Of a DNA stretch of 63,458 bases, positions 25,927 through 33,938 are shown piece by piece. A model generated the notes under the pieces. That model worked only from the letters and a program-made list of their open reading frames with translations. It was not told the origin of the DNA and searched no databases. The position numbers and the translations under genes are program-made. Each line of letters starts with the position of its first letter. Position 1 is the first letter of the stretch. The stretch is from CADEED01 sp035701825 (GTDB lineage Bacteria > Pseudomonadota > Gammaproteobacteria > Steroidobacterales > Steroidobacteraceae): contig DASSRK010000005.1 in assembly GCA_035701825.1 (NCBI GenBank), positions 1-63,458 on the forward strand, written 5' to 3'.

Positions 25927-26730
25927 TCAGGTCTGCGCGCTGAGTGCGATCCCGGGAAGGCGGGCCAGCTCCACCGAGATCTCGCGGCTCGCCTTGCGCA
26001 GCATCGCGAGGCGCTGCCGCACCAGCGAGGCCTTGGAGACGCGGCGCGTGTGGCTGGAACTGTTGAGCGAGGCCACCACCCGGCCGGCCTGGTCGAACAC
26101 CGGCACGGCGACCGCGACCACGCCGTAGGCGAGCTCGTCCTCGACCGCCGAGTAGCCGGTGCGGCGGCACTCCTCGATGAGCTGGCGCAGCCTGCGCGGG
26201 TCGGTGACGGTGTGCGAGGTCAGGGCGACGAACTTCTGCGTGCGGAAGTACGCGTCGAGCCGTTCCGGGCCGACGCCCGCCAGCAGCACGCGGCCCATCG
26301 AGGTCACGTGCGCGGGGAAACGGCTGCCGACGTGCGCTTCGAGACGCACCAGCGTGCGCACCGAGGTGCGCGCCACGTAGACGATGTCGTTGCCGTCGAG
26401 CACCGAGAGCGCCGCCGAGTCGCCGGTGACGCTCGCCAGCTCCTCGAGGTGGGTCTTGGTCAGGTGCTCGATGTCCATGGATTCGAGGTAGGCGGCGCCC
26501 AGCTCCAGCACCTTGGGGCGCAGCAGGAAGGCGCGCGCGCGGCGCGTCACGTAGCCGAGCTCCTCGAGCGTCAGCAGGCAGCGGCGCGCGGTGGCCGCCG
26601 GCATGCGGGTCGCGGCGGCGATTTCGCTGAGCGTCAGCGCCGAATGGTCGCGCGAGAAGGCCTTGATCACCGCGAGTCCCTTGGCCAGCCCGCCCATGGC
26701 TTCGCGACGTGCAGTGCTCTTGGGTGGCAT
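25927..26730 (-). CDS. IclR-family regulator (PcaR/PobR-like)
   Basis: 267 residues from ATG 26730 (the frame extends 10 codons more). N-terminal winged HTH about residues 15-75 (LTLSEIAAATRMPAATARRC, LEELGYV); the C-terminal effector domain has the TSMGRVLLAG segment typical of PcaR/PcaU/PobR regulators of aromatic-acid catabolism. It is divergent from a six-gene catabolic operon. A TAGACT -10 lies 7 nt before its ATG, abutted by operator copy 2, so autoregulation is likely. The ligand is unknown. Confidence 0.9.
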   Translation of the reverse strand: MPPKSTARREAMGGLAKGLAVIKAFSRDHSALTLSEIAAATRMPAATARRCLLTLEELGYVTRRARAFLLRPKVLELGAAYLESMDIEHLTKTHLEELASVTGDSAALSVLDGNDIVYVARTSVRTLVRLEAHVGSRFPAHVTSMGRVLLAGVGPERLDAYFRTQKFVALTSHTVTDPRRLRQLIEECRRTGYSAVEDELAYGVVAVAVPVFDQAGRVVASLNSSSHTRRVSKASLVRQRLAMLRKASREISVELARLPGIALSAQT

Positions 26731-26737
26731 GGGCGCG

Positions 26738-26743
26738 AGTCTA
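26738..26743 (-). promoter_or_regulatory. TAGACT -10 element, leaderless promoter of the iclR gene
   Basis: Read leftwards, TAGACT ends 7 nt before ATG 26730 and no Shine-Dalgarno intervenes. Operator copy 2 directly abuts it upstream, so regulator binding would occlude the promoter. Confidence 0.5.
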
Positions 26744-26758
26744 TTTCGGTATGCGAAC
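26744..26758. promoter_or_regulatory. IclR-type operator, copy 2 (iclR promoter)
   Basis: TTTCGGTATGCGAAC: TTTCG-N5-CGAA plus one mismatch at the outer base. The central TATG is shared with copy 3. Confidence 0.6.
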
Positions 26759-26843
26759 AAAAGGGAGTGGCGCGCATGCGTGCCGCCGCGACGCTTGACG
26801 CCGCCGGCCGGGCCGGTCCAGCATCGACGCGCGCAGCTTCGTT

Positions 26844-26857
26844 AATCGAATTCGATT
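26844..26857. promoter_or_regulatory. 14-bp perfect palindrome beside operator copy 3
   Basis: AATCGAATTCGATT reads identically on both strands and shares its last two bases with operator copy 3. Together they give a continuous 27-bp dyad-rich block just ahead of the catabolic operon. Confidence 0.5.
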
Positions 26858-26870
26858 TCGCTATGCGAAA
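26856..26870. promoter_or_regulatory. IclR-type operator, copy 3 (catabolic operon)
   Basis: TTTCGCTATGCGAAA: perfect TTTCG-N5-CGAAA. It contains the likely start codon of the first operon gene (ATG 26863-26865), so bound regulator would cover the start of the coding region. Confidence 0.65.
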
Positions 26871-27696
26871 GAGCGGAGGCCGCGCAAAGGGGGGCATCCT
26901 GAAGATCGGAACACAGGCGCAGCGCAGTACCGCGATCTCCGCGTCCAACGCGGACACCATCGTGGTGCGCGGGCACGACCTCTGCAAGGAGCTGGTCGGT
27001 GCGATCACGTTCACCGACCACGTCTGGTTGCTGATCACCGGGCAGATGCCGAACGCCGGGCAGCGCCGCGTGCTGGACGCGACGCTGGTGGCGATCGCGG
27101 AGCACGGCCTGGTGCCGAGCGTGGCCGCGAGCCGCATGACCCTGGCCGCCGCGCCGGAAGCGCTGCAGGGCGCGGTGGCCGCCGGCATCCTCGGTTGCGG
27201 ATCGGTGATCCTGGGCTCGGCGGAATCCGCGGCGCGATTGTTCGCCGCCATCGGCGCGCGGGATGGAGCGCCCGACGTCGCGGCGCGCGCCGCGCTGAAC
27301 GAACTGCGCGCCGGCCACAAGCCGGTCCCGGGCTATGGGCATCCGCTGCACAAGCGCCAGGATCCGCGCGTCGCGCGGCTGCTGGCCGTGGCCACCGAGG
27401 CTGGCCTCGCGGGCAGGCACGTCGAAGTCGCCGCGCTGGTCGAGCGGCTGCTGCCGGAGATCTGGAACAAGCCGCTCGCCATGAACGTCTCGGGCGCGAT
27501 TGCCGCCGTGCTGCTGGACGCCGGCTATCCGCTGTCCGCGGTCAAGGGCGTGCCCATCCTGGCGCGCACCGCCAGCCTCGTGGCGCACCTGACCGAGGAA
27601 CAGCAGCGGCCCATCGGCTTCGTGGTGGCGGACGAGGGCGCCGGGGCGATCGACTACGACGGGCGCAGGCCCGACGGCTTCACGCCGGGCGACTGA
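26863..27696 (+). CDS. citrate-synthase-like citryl-CoA lyase
   Basis: 277 residues, shorter than citrate synthase and in the range of the citryl-CoA lyase group. VVRGHDLCKELVGAITFTD, APEALQGAVAAGILGCGS and the catalytic-His loop PGYGHPLHKRQDPRVARL place it in the citrate synthase superfamily. It probably cleaves (or forms) a citryl-type CoA thioester into acyl-CoA and an oxo acid. First gene of the operon with a CoA-transferase. ATG 26863 gives a family-like N-terminus; an in-frame ATG at 26776 would add 29 residues and place operator copy 3 inside the gene. Confidence 0.82.
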   Translation: MRKSGGRAKGGILKIGTQAQRSTAISASNADTIVVRGHDLCKELVGAITFTDHVWLLITGQMPNAGQRRVLDATLVAIAEHGLVPSVAASRMTLAAAPEALQGAVAAGILGCGSVILGSAESAARLFAAIGARDGAPDVAARAALNELRAGHKPVPGYGHPLHKRQDPRVARLLAVATEAGLAGRHVEVAALVERLLPEIWNKPLAMNVSGAIAAVLLDAGYPLSAVKGVPILARTASLVAHLTEEQQRPIGFVVADEGAGAIDYDGRRPDGFTPGD

Positions 27697-27730
27697 CTAT
27701 CTACTTCCTCGCTGGGGAGACACGCGGGCG

Positions 27731-28927
27731 ATGCAACCGGTATTGCGCGGGGTGAGGATCGTCGAACAGGGCACGTTCATCACGGGCCCGTGCGCGGGCA
27801 TGATGCTCGCGGACCTCGGCGCCGACGTGATCAAGATCGAGAGCCCGGGCGGCGACCCGTACCGCGCCTACCAGGGCGGGCAGTATTCGCCGCATTTCCA
27901 GGCGTACAACCGCAACAAGCGCAGCATCGTCTGCGACCTCAAGCAGCCCGGCGATCGCACCCTGTTCGAGCGGCTGGTGGCGGGGGCCGACGTGTACATC
28001 CAGAACTTCCGGCCGGGCACGGCCGGGAAACTCGGCGCGGGGCCGGCGCGCCTGCGCGAGCTCAATCCACGCCTGGTGTACTGCTCGATCAGCGGCTTCG
28101 GCGCGGATGGCCCGTATGTCGAGCGGCCCAGCTACGACTCGGTGGCGCAGGCGCTGTCCGGATTCCTGAGCGTGGTGGTCGACGAGGATCGACCGCGGTT
28201 CCTCGGGCCCGCGCTGGCGGACGCGATCACCGGCATCTACGCCGCCTTCGGCGTGCTCGGTGCGCTGCTGGAGCGTGCCGGCACCGGGCGCGGCAAACTG
28301 GTGGAGGTGTCGATGCTCGAGGCCATGGCGCATTTCGCCGTCGAGCCGTTCGCCGCATTCTTCGCGCTCGGCGCCGTGCCGAAGTCCTCGGATCGCCCGC
28401 GGCTCGCGCAGGCCTACATCCTGCGCACGTCGGACGAGAAGCTCATCGCCATCCATCTTTCCTCGCTGGAGAAATTCTGGTCGGGGCTGCTCGAGGCGCT
28501 GCAGGCGCCCGGGCTCGGCCAGGACGAACGGTTCCGCGAGCGCCTGGCGCGCATCGCCAACTACGAGGCGCTCGGCGCCGAGCTCGACCGGTGCTTCCGC
28601 ACGCGTCCGCAGGCCGAGTGGTGCCGGCGACTGCAGGCGGCCGACGTGCCGTTCGCGCCCATCAACGGCATCGACGCGGTGGTCGAGGATCCGCAGGTGG
28701 CGCATCTCGGCCTGATCGTGCCGGTGGCCGGCGCGCAGCAGGGCGGGCGCGAGGCCGTGCGGCCGGCGCTGCAGTTCGACGGCGAGCGGGCGCGCGCGGT
28801 GAATGCCGCGCCGCTGCTCGACCAGCACGGCGCGCACATCCGCGCCGCGATGGACGCGGGCCGGCCCTGGCCGGCGGCGAGCGAAGGTCCCGCGCAGCGC
28901 CAGGAGGCCGCCCATGTCCAGGGTTGA
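27731..28927 (+). CDS. class III (CaiB/BaiF) CoA-transferase
   Basis: 398 residues, Frc/CaiB fold. EQGTFITGPCAGMMLADLGADVIKIE-type opening (residues 12-37) and catalytic Asp164 (GPALADAITGIY), matching Asp169 of formyl-CoA transferase. It moves CoA from a donor thioester to a carboxylic acid. Next to a citryl-CoA-lyase-like enzyme, the simple reading is activation of an acid followed by carbon-carbon cleavage. The end overlaps the next start by 14 nt, and CAGGAGG lies within its coding end as the ribosome binding site for the following gene. Confidence 0.9.
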   Translation: MQPVLRGVRIVEQGTFITGPCAGMMLADLGADVIKIESPGGDPYRAYQGGQYSPHFQAYNRNKRSIVCDLKQPGDRTLFERLVAGADVYIQNFRPGTAGKLGAGPARLRELNPRLVYCSISGFGADGPYVERPSYDSVAQALSGFLSVVVDEDRPRFLGPALADAITGIYAAFGVLGALLERAGTGRGKLVEVSMLEAMAHFAVEPFAAFFALGAVPKSSDRPRLAQAYILRTSDEKLIAIHLSSLEKFWSGLLEALQAPGLGQDERFRERLARIANYEALGAELDRCFRTRPQAEWCRRLQAADVPFAPINGIDAVVEDPQVAHLGLIVPVAGAQQGGREAVRPALQFDGERARAVNAAPLLDQHGAHIRAAMDAGRPWPAASEGPAQRQEAAHVQG

Positions 28928-29972
28928 AAGCACGCGCAAGCTCTTCCCGACCACGCTGGTGGGCAGCCTGCCGCAACCGGACTGGCTCATCGATCGCCAG
29001 AAACTCGCCGGGCGATTTCCGCCGCGCGTGCGCGCGCGCGAGCTGTGGCGCGTGGCAGAGCCGTTCCTCGCCGAGGCGCAGGACGACGCCACGGTGCTCG
29101 CCATCCGCATGCAGGAAGAGGCCGGACTCGACATCGTCACCGACGGCGAGATCCGCCGCGAGAGCTACTCGAATCGTTTCGCCACCGCGCTCGAAGGCGT
29201 CGACCTCGACGACCCGGGTACGGCGCTGGACCGCAGCGGCCACCCGAACCCGGTGCCGCGGGTAGTTGGAGCCATCCGCCGCAGGCACGCGGTGCAGGTG
29301 GAGGATCTGCGGTTCCTCAAGGCGCACACGGACCGGCAGGTCAAGGTCACCGTGCCGGGGCCCTTCACCATGGCGCAGCAGGCGCAGATCGATTTCTACG
29401 GGGGCAGCCGCCAGGCCGCGGCCATGGACTACGCGAAGGCGGTGAACGCCGAGATCCGCGACCTGTTCGCCGCGGGCGCGGACGTGGTGCAGATCGACGA
29501 GCCCTACATGCAGGCGCGGCCCGAGGAGGCGCGTGCCTTCGGCCTCGAGGCGCTGAACCAGGCGCTCGAGGGCGTCGAGGGGACAACCGCCGTGCACATC
29601 TGCTTCGGCTATGCCGCGATCATCCACTCGCGGCCGTCCGGGTATTCGTTCCTCGGCGAGCTCGCGGGATGCTCCTGCAAGCAGGTCTCCATCGAGACCG
29701 CGCAGTCGAAGCTCGATTGCAGCGCGCTGCGGCCGCTGGCCGGCAAGAAGATCCTGCTGGGCGTGCTCGACCTCGCCGATCCCGCGGTGGAAACCGCCGA
29801 GACGGTCGCGGCGCGCATCCGTCGCGCGCTGCCCTTCGTGGCCGCCGACGACATCATCCTGGCTCCCGACTGCGGCATGAAATACCTGCCGCGCGCGAGC
29901 GCGCTCGGAAAACTCAAGGCCATGGTCGCCGGCGCCGCGATCATGCGCGCAGAACTATCGCGCGCCGCGTAG
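28914..29972 (+). CDS. MetE-like (cobalamin-independent methionine synthase superfamily) protein, first copy
   Basis: 352 residues: only the C-terminal barrel of MetE, without the N-terminal half of the true enzyme. TTLVGSLPQPDWL at the start, VQIDEPYMQ, the HICFGY zinc-ligand segment and DCGMKYLPR with the second Cys are conserved. Such stand-alone barrels bind zinc and activate thiols, and serve as methyltransferases or thiol-transfer enzymes. ATG 28914 is chosen for its CAGGAGG ribosome binding site and homology start. Its role in an acyl-CoA operon is not obvious. Confidence 0.8.
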   Translation: MSRVESTRKLFPTTLVGSLPQPDWLIDRQKLAGRFPPRVRARELWRVAEPFLAEAQDDATVLAIRMQEEAGLDIVTDGEIRRESYSNRFATALEGVDLDDPGTALDRSGHPNPVPRVVGAIRRRHAVQVEDLRFLKAHTDRQVKVTVPGPFTMAQQAQIDFYGGSRQAAAMDYAKAVNAEIRDLFAAGADVVQIDEPYMQARPEEARAFGLEALNQALEGVEGTTAVHICFGYAAIIHSRPSGYSFLGELAGCSCKQVSIETAQSKLDCSALRPLAGKKILLGVLDLADPAVETAETVAARIRRALPFVAADDIILAPDCGMKYLPRASALGKLKAMVAGAAIMRAELSRAA

Positions 29973-29981
29973 GAGTGTCAC

Positions 29982-32189
29982 ATGCACCTTCCGAACAGAA
30001 TGTGGGGACCCGGCGTGGCGGTCGCGGTCGCGCTGTGCACGGTGCCGGCGCCGGCACAGGAGCCGGGCGCATCCGGCAATGAAGAGCTGACCGAGGTCCT
30101 GGTCACCGCGCGACGCCGCAGCGAGACCTTCAAGGACGTGCCGATCACGGTCAACGTGTTCACCAAGGAGTCGATCGAATCCGCCGGCATCCAGCGGCCC
30201 GGTGATTTCATCGCGCTGGTGCCCAACATGACGTTGGTGGAGACGCAGAATGCCGGCAACGCGTTCGTGACGGTGCGCGGCATCTCCCAGGCGCGTAACA
30301 GCGAGCCGTCGGTCGCGGTGCTGGTCGACGGCGTGCTCGAAACCAACCCGGCGGAATTCAACCAGGACCTGTACGACATCGAGCAGATCGAGGTGTTGAA
30401 GGGGCCGCAGGGCGCGGTGTACGGCCGCAACGCCATCGGCGGCGCCATCATCATCCGCACCGCGGATCCGGGCGACGAGTTCAAGGGGCAGGTGAAGCTC
30501 GGTTACGGCAACGGCAACGCGGTGCGCGCGCAGGCCGGCATCAGCGGCCCGCTGGGCGACACCTTCAAGTACCGCGCCAGCCTCGGCTACTACGACACGG
30601 ACGGCTATCTACCGAGCACCTTCCTCGGCGGCGAGGCGGACCCGGTCGAGGATCTCTCCGGCCGCGTGCGCCTGAGCTTCGAGCCCAACGACGTGTTCTC
30701 GGGCGACGTGCGGCTGTCGTTCGACAACCTCGACACGCGCGGCTTCTACTTCGTGATCCCGCGCGACGACGAGTCGAATCCGTTCGCGAGCTTCACCACG
30801 CCGCCCGACGCCAACAACGTCACCAGCCCGATCCAGGTCGACCAGACCGGCGTCGACAACCGCGACCTGTTCACCGGCGCCGTGCGCCTCAACTTCAACG
30901 TCGGCGGCGGCACGCTGAGCTCCGTGACCGCCTACAACTCCACCGAGGAGATCATCACCGGCGACGCCTACGATTTCCGTCCCGCGGCCACCACGGTCAA
31001 CCAGTTCCTCTACGGGCACGACATCAACCAGAGCCAGTTCCTCGACCTGTCGTCGTACAGCGAGGAGATCCGCTTCTCGTCGGGGGACGAAGGGCGCATT
31101 CGCTGGATCCTCGGCGGCTACTTCGTGCATACCGACCGGTTCATCTCCACCGGCAACATGGTCGACGACGGCACCGGCGTGTTCCCCGTGTATCGCGAGC
31201 CGCGCCTCACCGGCAACAACCCGAGCATGACCTTCCTGGCCGACGCGCAGGACAACGACGCCTGGGCGGTGTTCGGTGACCTGACTTTCGAGATCAACGA
31301 CAGGACCGAGCTCGACGTGGCGGTGCGCTACGACGAAGACAAGCGCGAGAACACCACCAGGACGCCCGATGAATTCCTGCCGGGGGGCTCGACCAGCTTC
31401 GAAGGCGAGGTCCGCTCCCACACGTGGAGCGAGACCCAGCCGAAGTTCACGCTGCGCTACAAGCCGACCGGGGACATCACGCTGTTCGGCGGCTGGAGCC
31501 GCGGATTCCGCAGCGGCGGCTTCAACCAGTCGGGCGTGGGCGCGGTCGCCGACGAGAACGACATCGCCGGCGTCAACGACCTGTTCGAAGCCGAGGTGGC
31601 CGACACCTGGGAAGTCGGCTTCAAGGGACAGTTCCTCGACCGCCGCCTCACGACCTCGTTGAGCCTGTATTCGACCGAGTCGACCAATGGCTACTTCTTC
31701 GTGTTCCTGGTCGCCAATTCGACGCAGAACCTCGGCAACCTCGATGCCGACTACCAGGGCGCGGAGTTCGAGATCAACGGCAAGGTCACCGACCACCTCG
31801 ACCTGTTCGCGAGCATCGGCTACACCGACGGCGAGATCACCGGCATGGAGGACCCGAGCGTCGTCGGCAACGAGCCGCCGCTGGTCCCGGACGTGACCTA
31901 CAACCTCGGGGCGCAGTGGCGCCAGCCGCTGGGCGACCGCCTGACGCTCGCGCTGCGCGCCGACTACCAGCACATCGGCGAGACCTGGTGGGAGCCGTAC
32001 AATACGACCTCGCGCGACCCGGTCGATCTGGTCGACCTGCGCGTCGGCCTGGAAGCCGCGAAGTGGGCGGTGACCGCGTGGTCGAAGAACCTGACCGACG
32101 AGAAGTACAACGCGGAGTTCTCGCCCGGCGGGTTCCTGTTCCGCGCGCTGCCGATCCGCTACGGCATCGAATTCAGCTACAACTTCTGA
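29982..32189 (+). CDS. TonB-dependent outer-membrane receptor
   Basis: 735 residues. Signal peptide (about residues 1-26, ending PAPAQ), TonB box ELTEVLVTARRR, plug domain (residues about 50-160, PITVNVFTKE, VLVDGVLETNP, VEVLKGPQGAVYGRN-like VLKGPQGAVYGRNAIGGA), then a 22-strand-type barrel ending in Phe. It imports a ligand across the outer membrane using TonB energy. Its place inside the catabolic operon suggests that the operon's substrate, or a complex of it, is the ligand. Confidence 0.95.
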   Translation: MHLPNRMWGPGVAVAVALCTVPAPAQEPGASGNEELTEVLVTARRRSETFKDVPITVNVFTKESIESAGIQRPGDFIALVPNMTLVETQNAGNAFVTVRGISQARNSEPSVAVLVDGVLETNPAEFNQDLYDIEQIEVLKGPQGAVYGRNAIGGAIIIRTADPGDEFKGQVKLGYGNGNAVRAQAGISGPLGDTFKYRASLGYYDTDGYLPSTFLGGEADPVEDLSGRVRLSFEPNDVFSGDVRLSFDNLDTRGFYFVIPRDDESNPFASFTTPPDANNVTSPIQVDQTGVDNRDLFTGAVRLNFNVGGGTLSSVTAYNSTEEIITGDAYDFRPAATTVNQFLYGHDINQSQFLDLSSYSEEIRFSSGDEGRIRWILGGYFVHTDRFISTGNMVDDGTGVFPVYREPRLTGNNPSMTFLADAQDNDAWAVFGDLTFEINDRTELDVAVRYDEDKRENTTRTPDEFLPGGSTSFEGEVRSHTWSETQPKFTLRYKPTGDITLFGGWSRGFRSGGFNQSGVGAVADENDIAGVNDLFEAEVADTWEVGFKGQFLDRRLTTSLSLYSTESTNGYFFVFLVANSTQNLGNLDADYQGAEFEINGKVTDHLDLFASIGYTDGEITGMEDPSVVGNEPPLVPDVTYNLGAQWRQPLGDRLTLALRADYQHIGETWWEPYNTTSRDPVDLVDLRVGLEAAKWAVTAWSKNLTDEKYNAEFSPGGFLFRALPIRYGIEFSYNF

Positions 32190-32204
32190 CCGGAGTAGAT
32201 AGTC

Positions 32205-32741
32205 ATGGCCACCCAAGCGAAATTGCCCTCGCGCCTGCACCACACCGCCTACGTGTCGAAGGACCTCGAGGCGACGCGCAAGTTCTACGAGGAAGTGATC
32301 GGCCTGCCGCTGCTCGCGACCTGGTGCGAGAAGGACATGCTGTTCGGCGCCGAGCGAACCTATGCGCACTGCTTCTTCGGGCTCGGCGACGGCGGGGCGC
32401 TCGCGTTCTTCCAGTTCGCGGAGCCCGGCGACCAGGCGCAGTTCGGCCCGCAGATGCCGTTCACGCCCTTCCACCACATCGCGCTCAACGTGGACAAGGA
32501 GACTCAGGCGGGGATCGAGCAGCGGCTCAAGGAGCACGGCTACCAGGAGCCGCAATCGTTCGTGCTCGAGCACGGCTATTGCCGCTCGGTGTACGTCACC
32601 GATCCCAACGGCATGATCGTCGAGTTCACGCTCGATCACCCGGAGGTGGAGAAGATCAATCGCGAGGCGCTCGGCAAGGCGCACTCGGAGCTCAAGCGCT
32701 GGCTGGCGGGCGATCACACCTCCAACAACACCTACCGCTGA
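32205..32741 (+). CDS. VOC-superfamily metalloenzyme (glyoxalase/extradiol dioxygenase fold)
   Basis: 178 residues with two beta-alpha-beta-beta-beta modules. LHHTAYVSKDLEATRKFYEEV carries the first metal His, FHHIALNVD the second, and GMIVEFTLD the Glu ligand, so a metal site is intact. Such folds act as dioxygenases, isomerases or lyases. GGAG precedes ATG. Middle gene of the catabolic operon, 15 nt after the receptor gene and 7 nt before the next. Confidence 0.85.
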   Translation: MATQAKLPSRLHHTAYVSKDLEATRKFYEEVIGLPLLATWCEKDMLFGAERTYAHCFFGLGDGGALAFFQFAEPGDQAQFGPQMPFTPFHHIALNVDKETQAGIEQRLKEHGYQEPQSFVLEHGYCRSVYVTDPNGMIVEFTLDHPEVEKINREALGKAHSELKRWLAGDHTSNNTYR

Positions 32742-32748
32742 CGGCCGG

Positions 32749-33891
32749 ATGCAGACCAGCACCGAGCGCATCCTCACCACGCACGTCGGCAGTCTGCCGC
32801 GCTCGCAGGCCGTGACCGACGTGCTGTTCGGGCGCGAGCACGGCACGATCGAGGATGCGGCGGCCGCCGCGCGCGTCATCGCCGACGCGACCGTGGAAGT
32901 GGTCGCGAAGCAGGTCGCGGCCGGCATCGACGTGGTCAGCGACGGCGAGATGAGCAAGATCAGCTACGCCACCTACGTCGCCGACCGGTTCACCGGCTTC
33001 GAGGGCGACACGCCGCGCGACCCGGGCCAGGACCTGGTGGAGTTTCCGCGGTTGCTGGAGAAGCTGGCGAAGCTGGGCTCCACCGCGAAGTACCGGCGAC
33101 CGCGCTGCGTCGGCGAGATCCGCACCAAGACACTCGAGCCGCTGCAGGAAGACCTGCGCAACTTTTCGCGCGCCGTCGCGGCCGGCAAGCCGGCCGATGC
33201 GTTCCTGAACGCGGCGTCGCCGGGCGTCATCGCGCTGTTCCAGCCGAACGACTTCTACCGGAATCCCGACGACTACCTCGAGGCCGTGGCCGAGGCGCTG
33301 CGCGTCGAGTACGAGGCCATCGTCGCCGCGGGCTTCCTGGTGCAGATCGATGCACCGGATCTCGGCATGGGACGGCACACCATGTATCGCAACGCCAGCG
33401 TGCCGGAATACCTGGCGCGCGCGGCACTGCACGTCGAGGTGCTGAACCACGCGCTGCGCAACATCCCGGCGTCGCGCCTGCGGATGCATTGCTGCTGGGG
33501 AAACTACGAAGGGCCGCATCACCACGACATCCCGATGCGCGAGCTGTTGCCCGTGCTGCTCGAGGCCAAGCCGCAGGCACTGCTGTTCGAGGCCGCCAAC
33601 CCGCGCCACGCGCACGAGTGGACCGTGTTCCGCGACGCACGCCTGCCCGACGACAAGATCCTCATCCCCGGCGTGCTGAGCTCGACCACCAACTACGTCG
33701 AGCACCCCGAGCTGGTGGCCGAACGGCTGCTGAAGTTCGCCGACATCGTGGGGCGCGAGCGCGTGATGGCCGGCTCCGACTGCGGCTTCAGCACCTTCGC
33801 GGGCTTCGGCGCCGTCGACCCCGACATCGTCTACATGAAGCTCGCGGCGATGGCCGAAGGCGCACGCCTGGCCAGCGACAGGCTCTGGTAA
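32749..33891 (+). CDS. MetE-like protein, second copy (epoxyalkane:CoM transferase/methionine synthase II type)
   Basis: 380 residues. TTHVGSLPRSQAVTD opening, VSDGEMSKISYATYV, the zinc-ligand segment RMHCCWGNYEGPHHHDI and the final GSDCGFSTFAG with the second Cys. It belongs to the same superfamily as the first copy but to a different branch, the one that includes epoxyalkane:coenzyme M transferases. Two divergent thiol-activating zinc barrels in one operon suggest methyl- or thioether-bond chemistry on the substrate. Specific function unknown. Confidence 0.8.
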   Translation: MQTSTERILTTHVGSLPRSQAVTDVLFGREHGTIEDAAAAARVIADATVEVVAKQVAAGIDVVSDGEMSKISYATYVADRFTGFEGDTPRDPGQDLVEFPRLLEKLAKLGSTAKYRRPRCVGEIRTKTLEPLQEDLRNFSRAVAAGKPADAFLNAASPGVIALFQPNDFYRNPDDYLEAVAEALRVEYEAIVAAGFLVQIDAPDLGMGRHTMYRNASVPEYLARAALHVEVLNHALRNIPASRLRMHCCWGNYEGPHHHDIPMRELLPVLLEAKPQALLFEAANPRHAHEWTVFRDARLPDDKILIPGVLSSTTNYVEHPELVAERLLKFADIVGRERVMAGSDCGFSTFAGFGAVDPDIVYMKLAAMAEGARLASDRLW

Positions 33892-33896
33892 ACCGG

Positions 33897-33938
33897 GACA
33901 TTCTTCATTTCTTGGTATCCCGGGAGACGAAGAATGTC
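33897..33938. terminator. inverted repeat between convergent operon ends
   Basis: GACATTCTTC (33897-33906) and GAAGAATGTC (33929-33938) are a perfect 10-bp inverted repeat with a 22-nt centre containing ATCCCGGGAG. It begins 6 nt after the MetE-like stop and reaches into the last codons of the YihY gene. It can serve both converging transcripts; it also resembles an extragenic repeat unit. Confidence 0.5.

Noticed and set aside
30609..32957. 782-codon open frame antisense to the TonB receptor, VOC and MetE-like genes
   Set aside because: Crosses three real genes and two intergenic gaps, with no recognisable domain.
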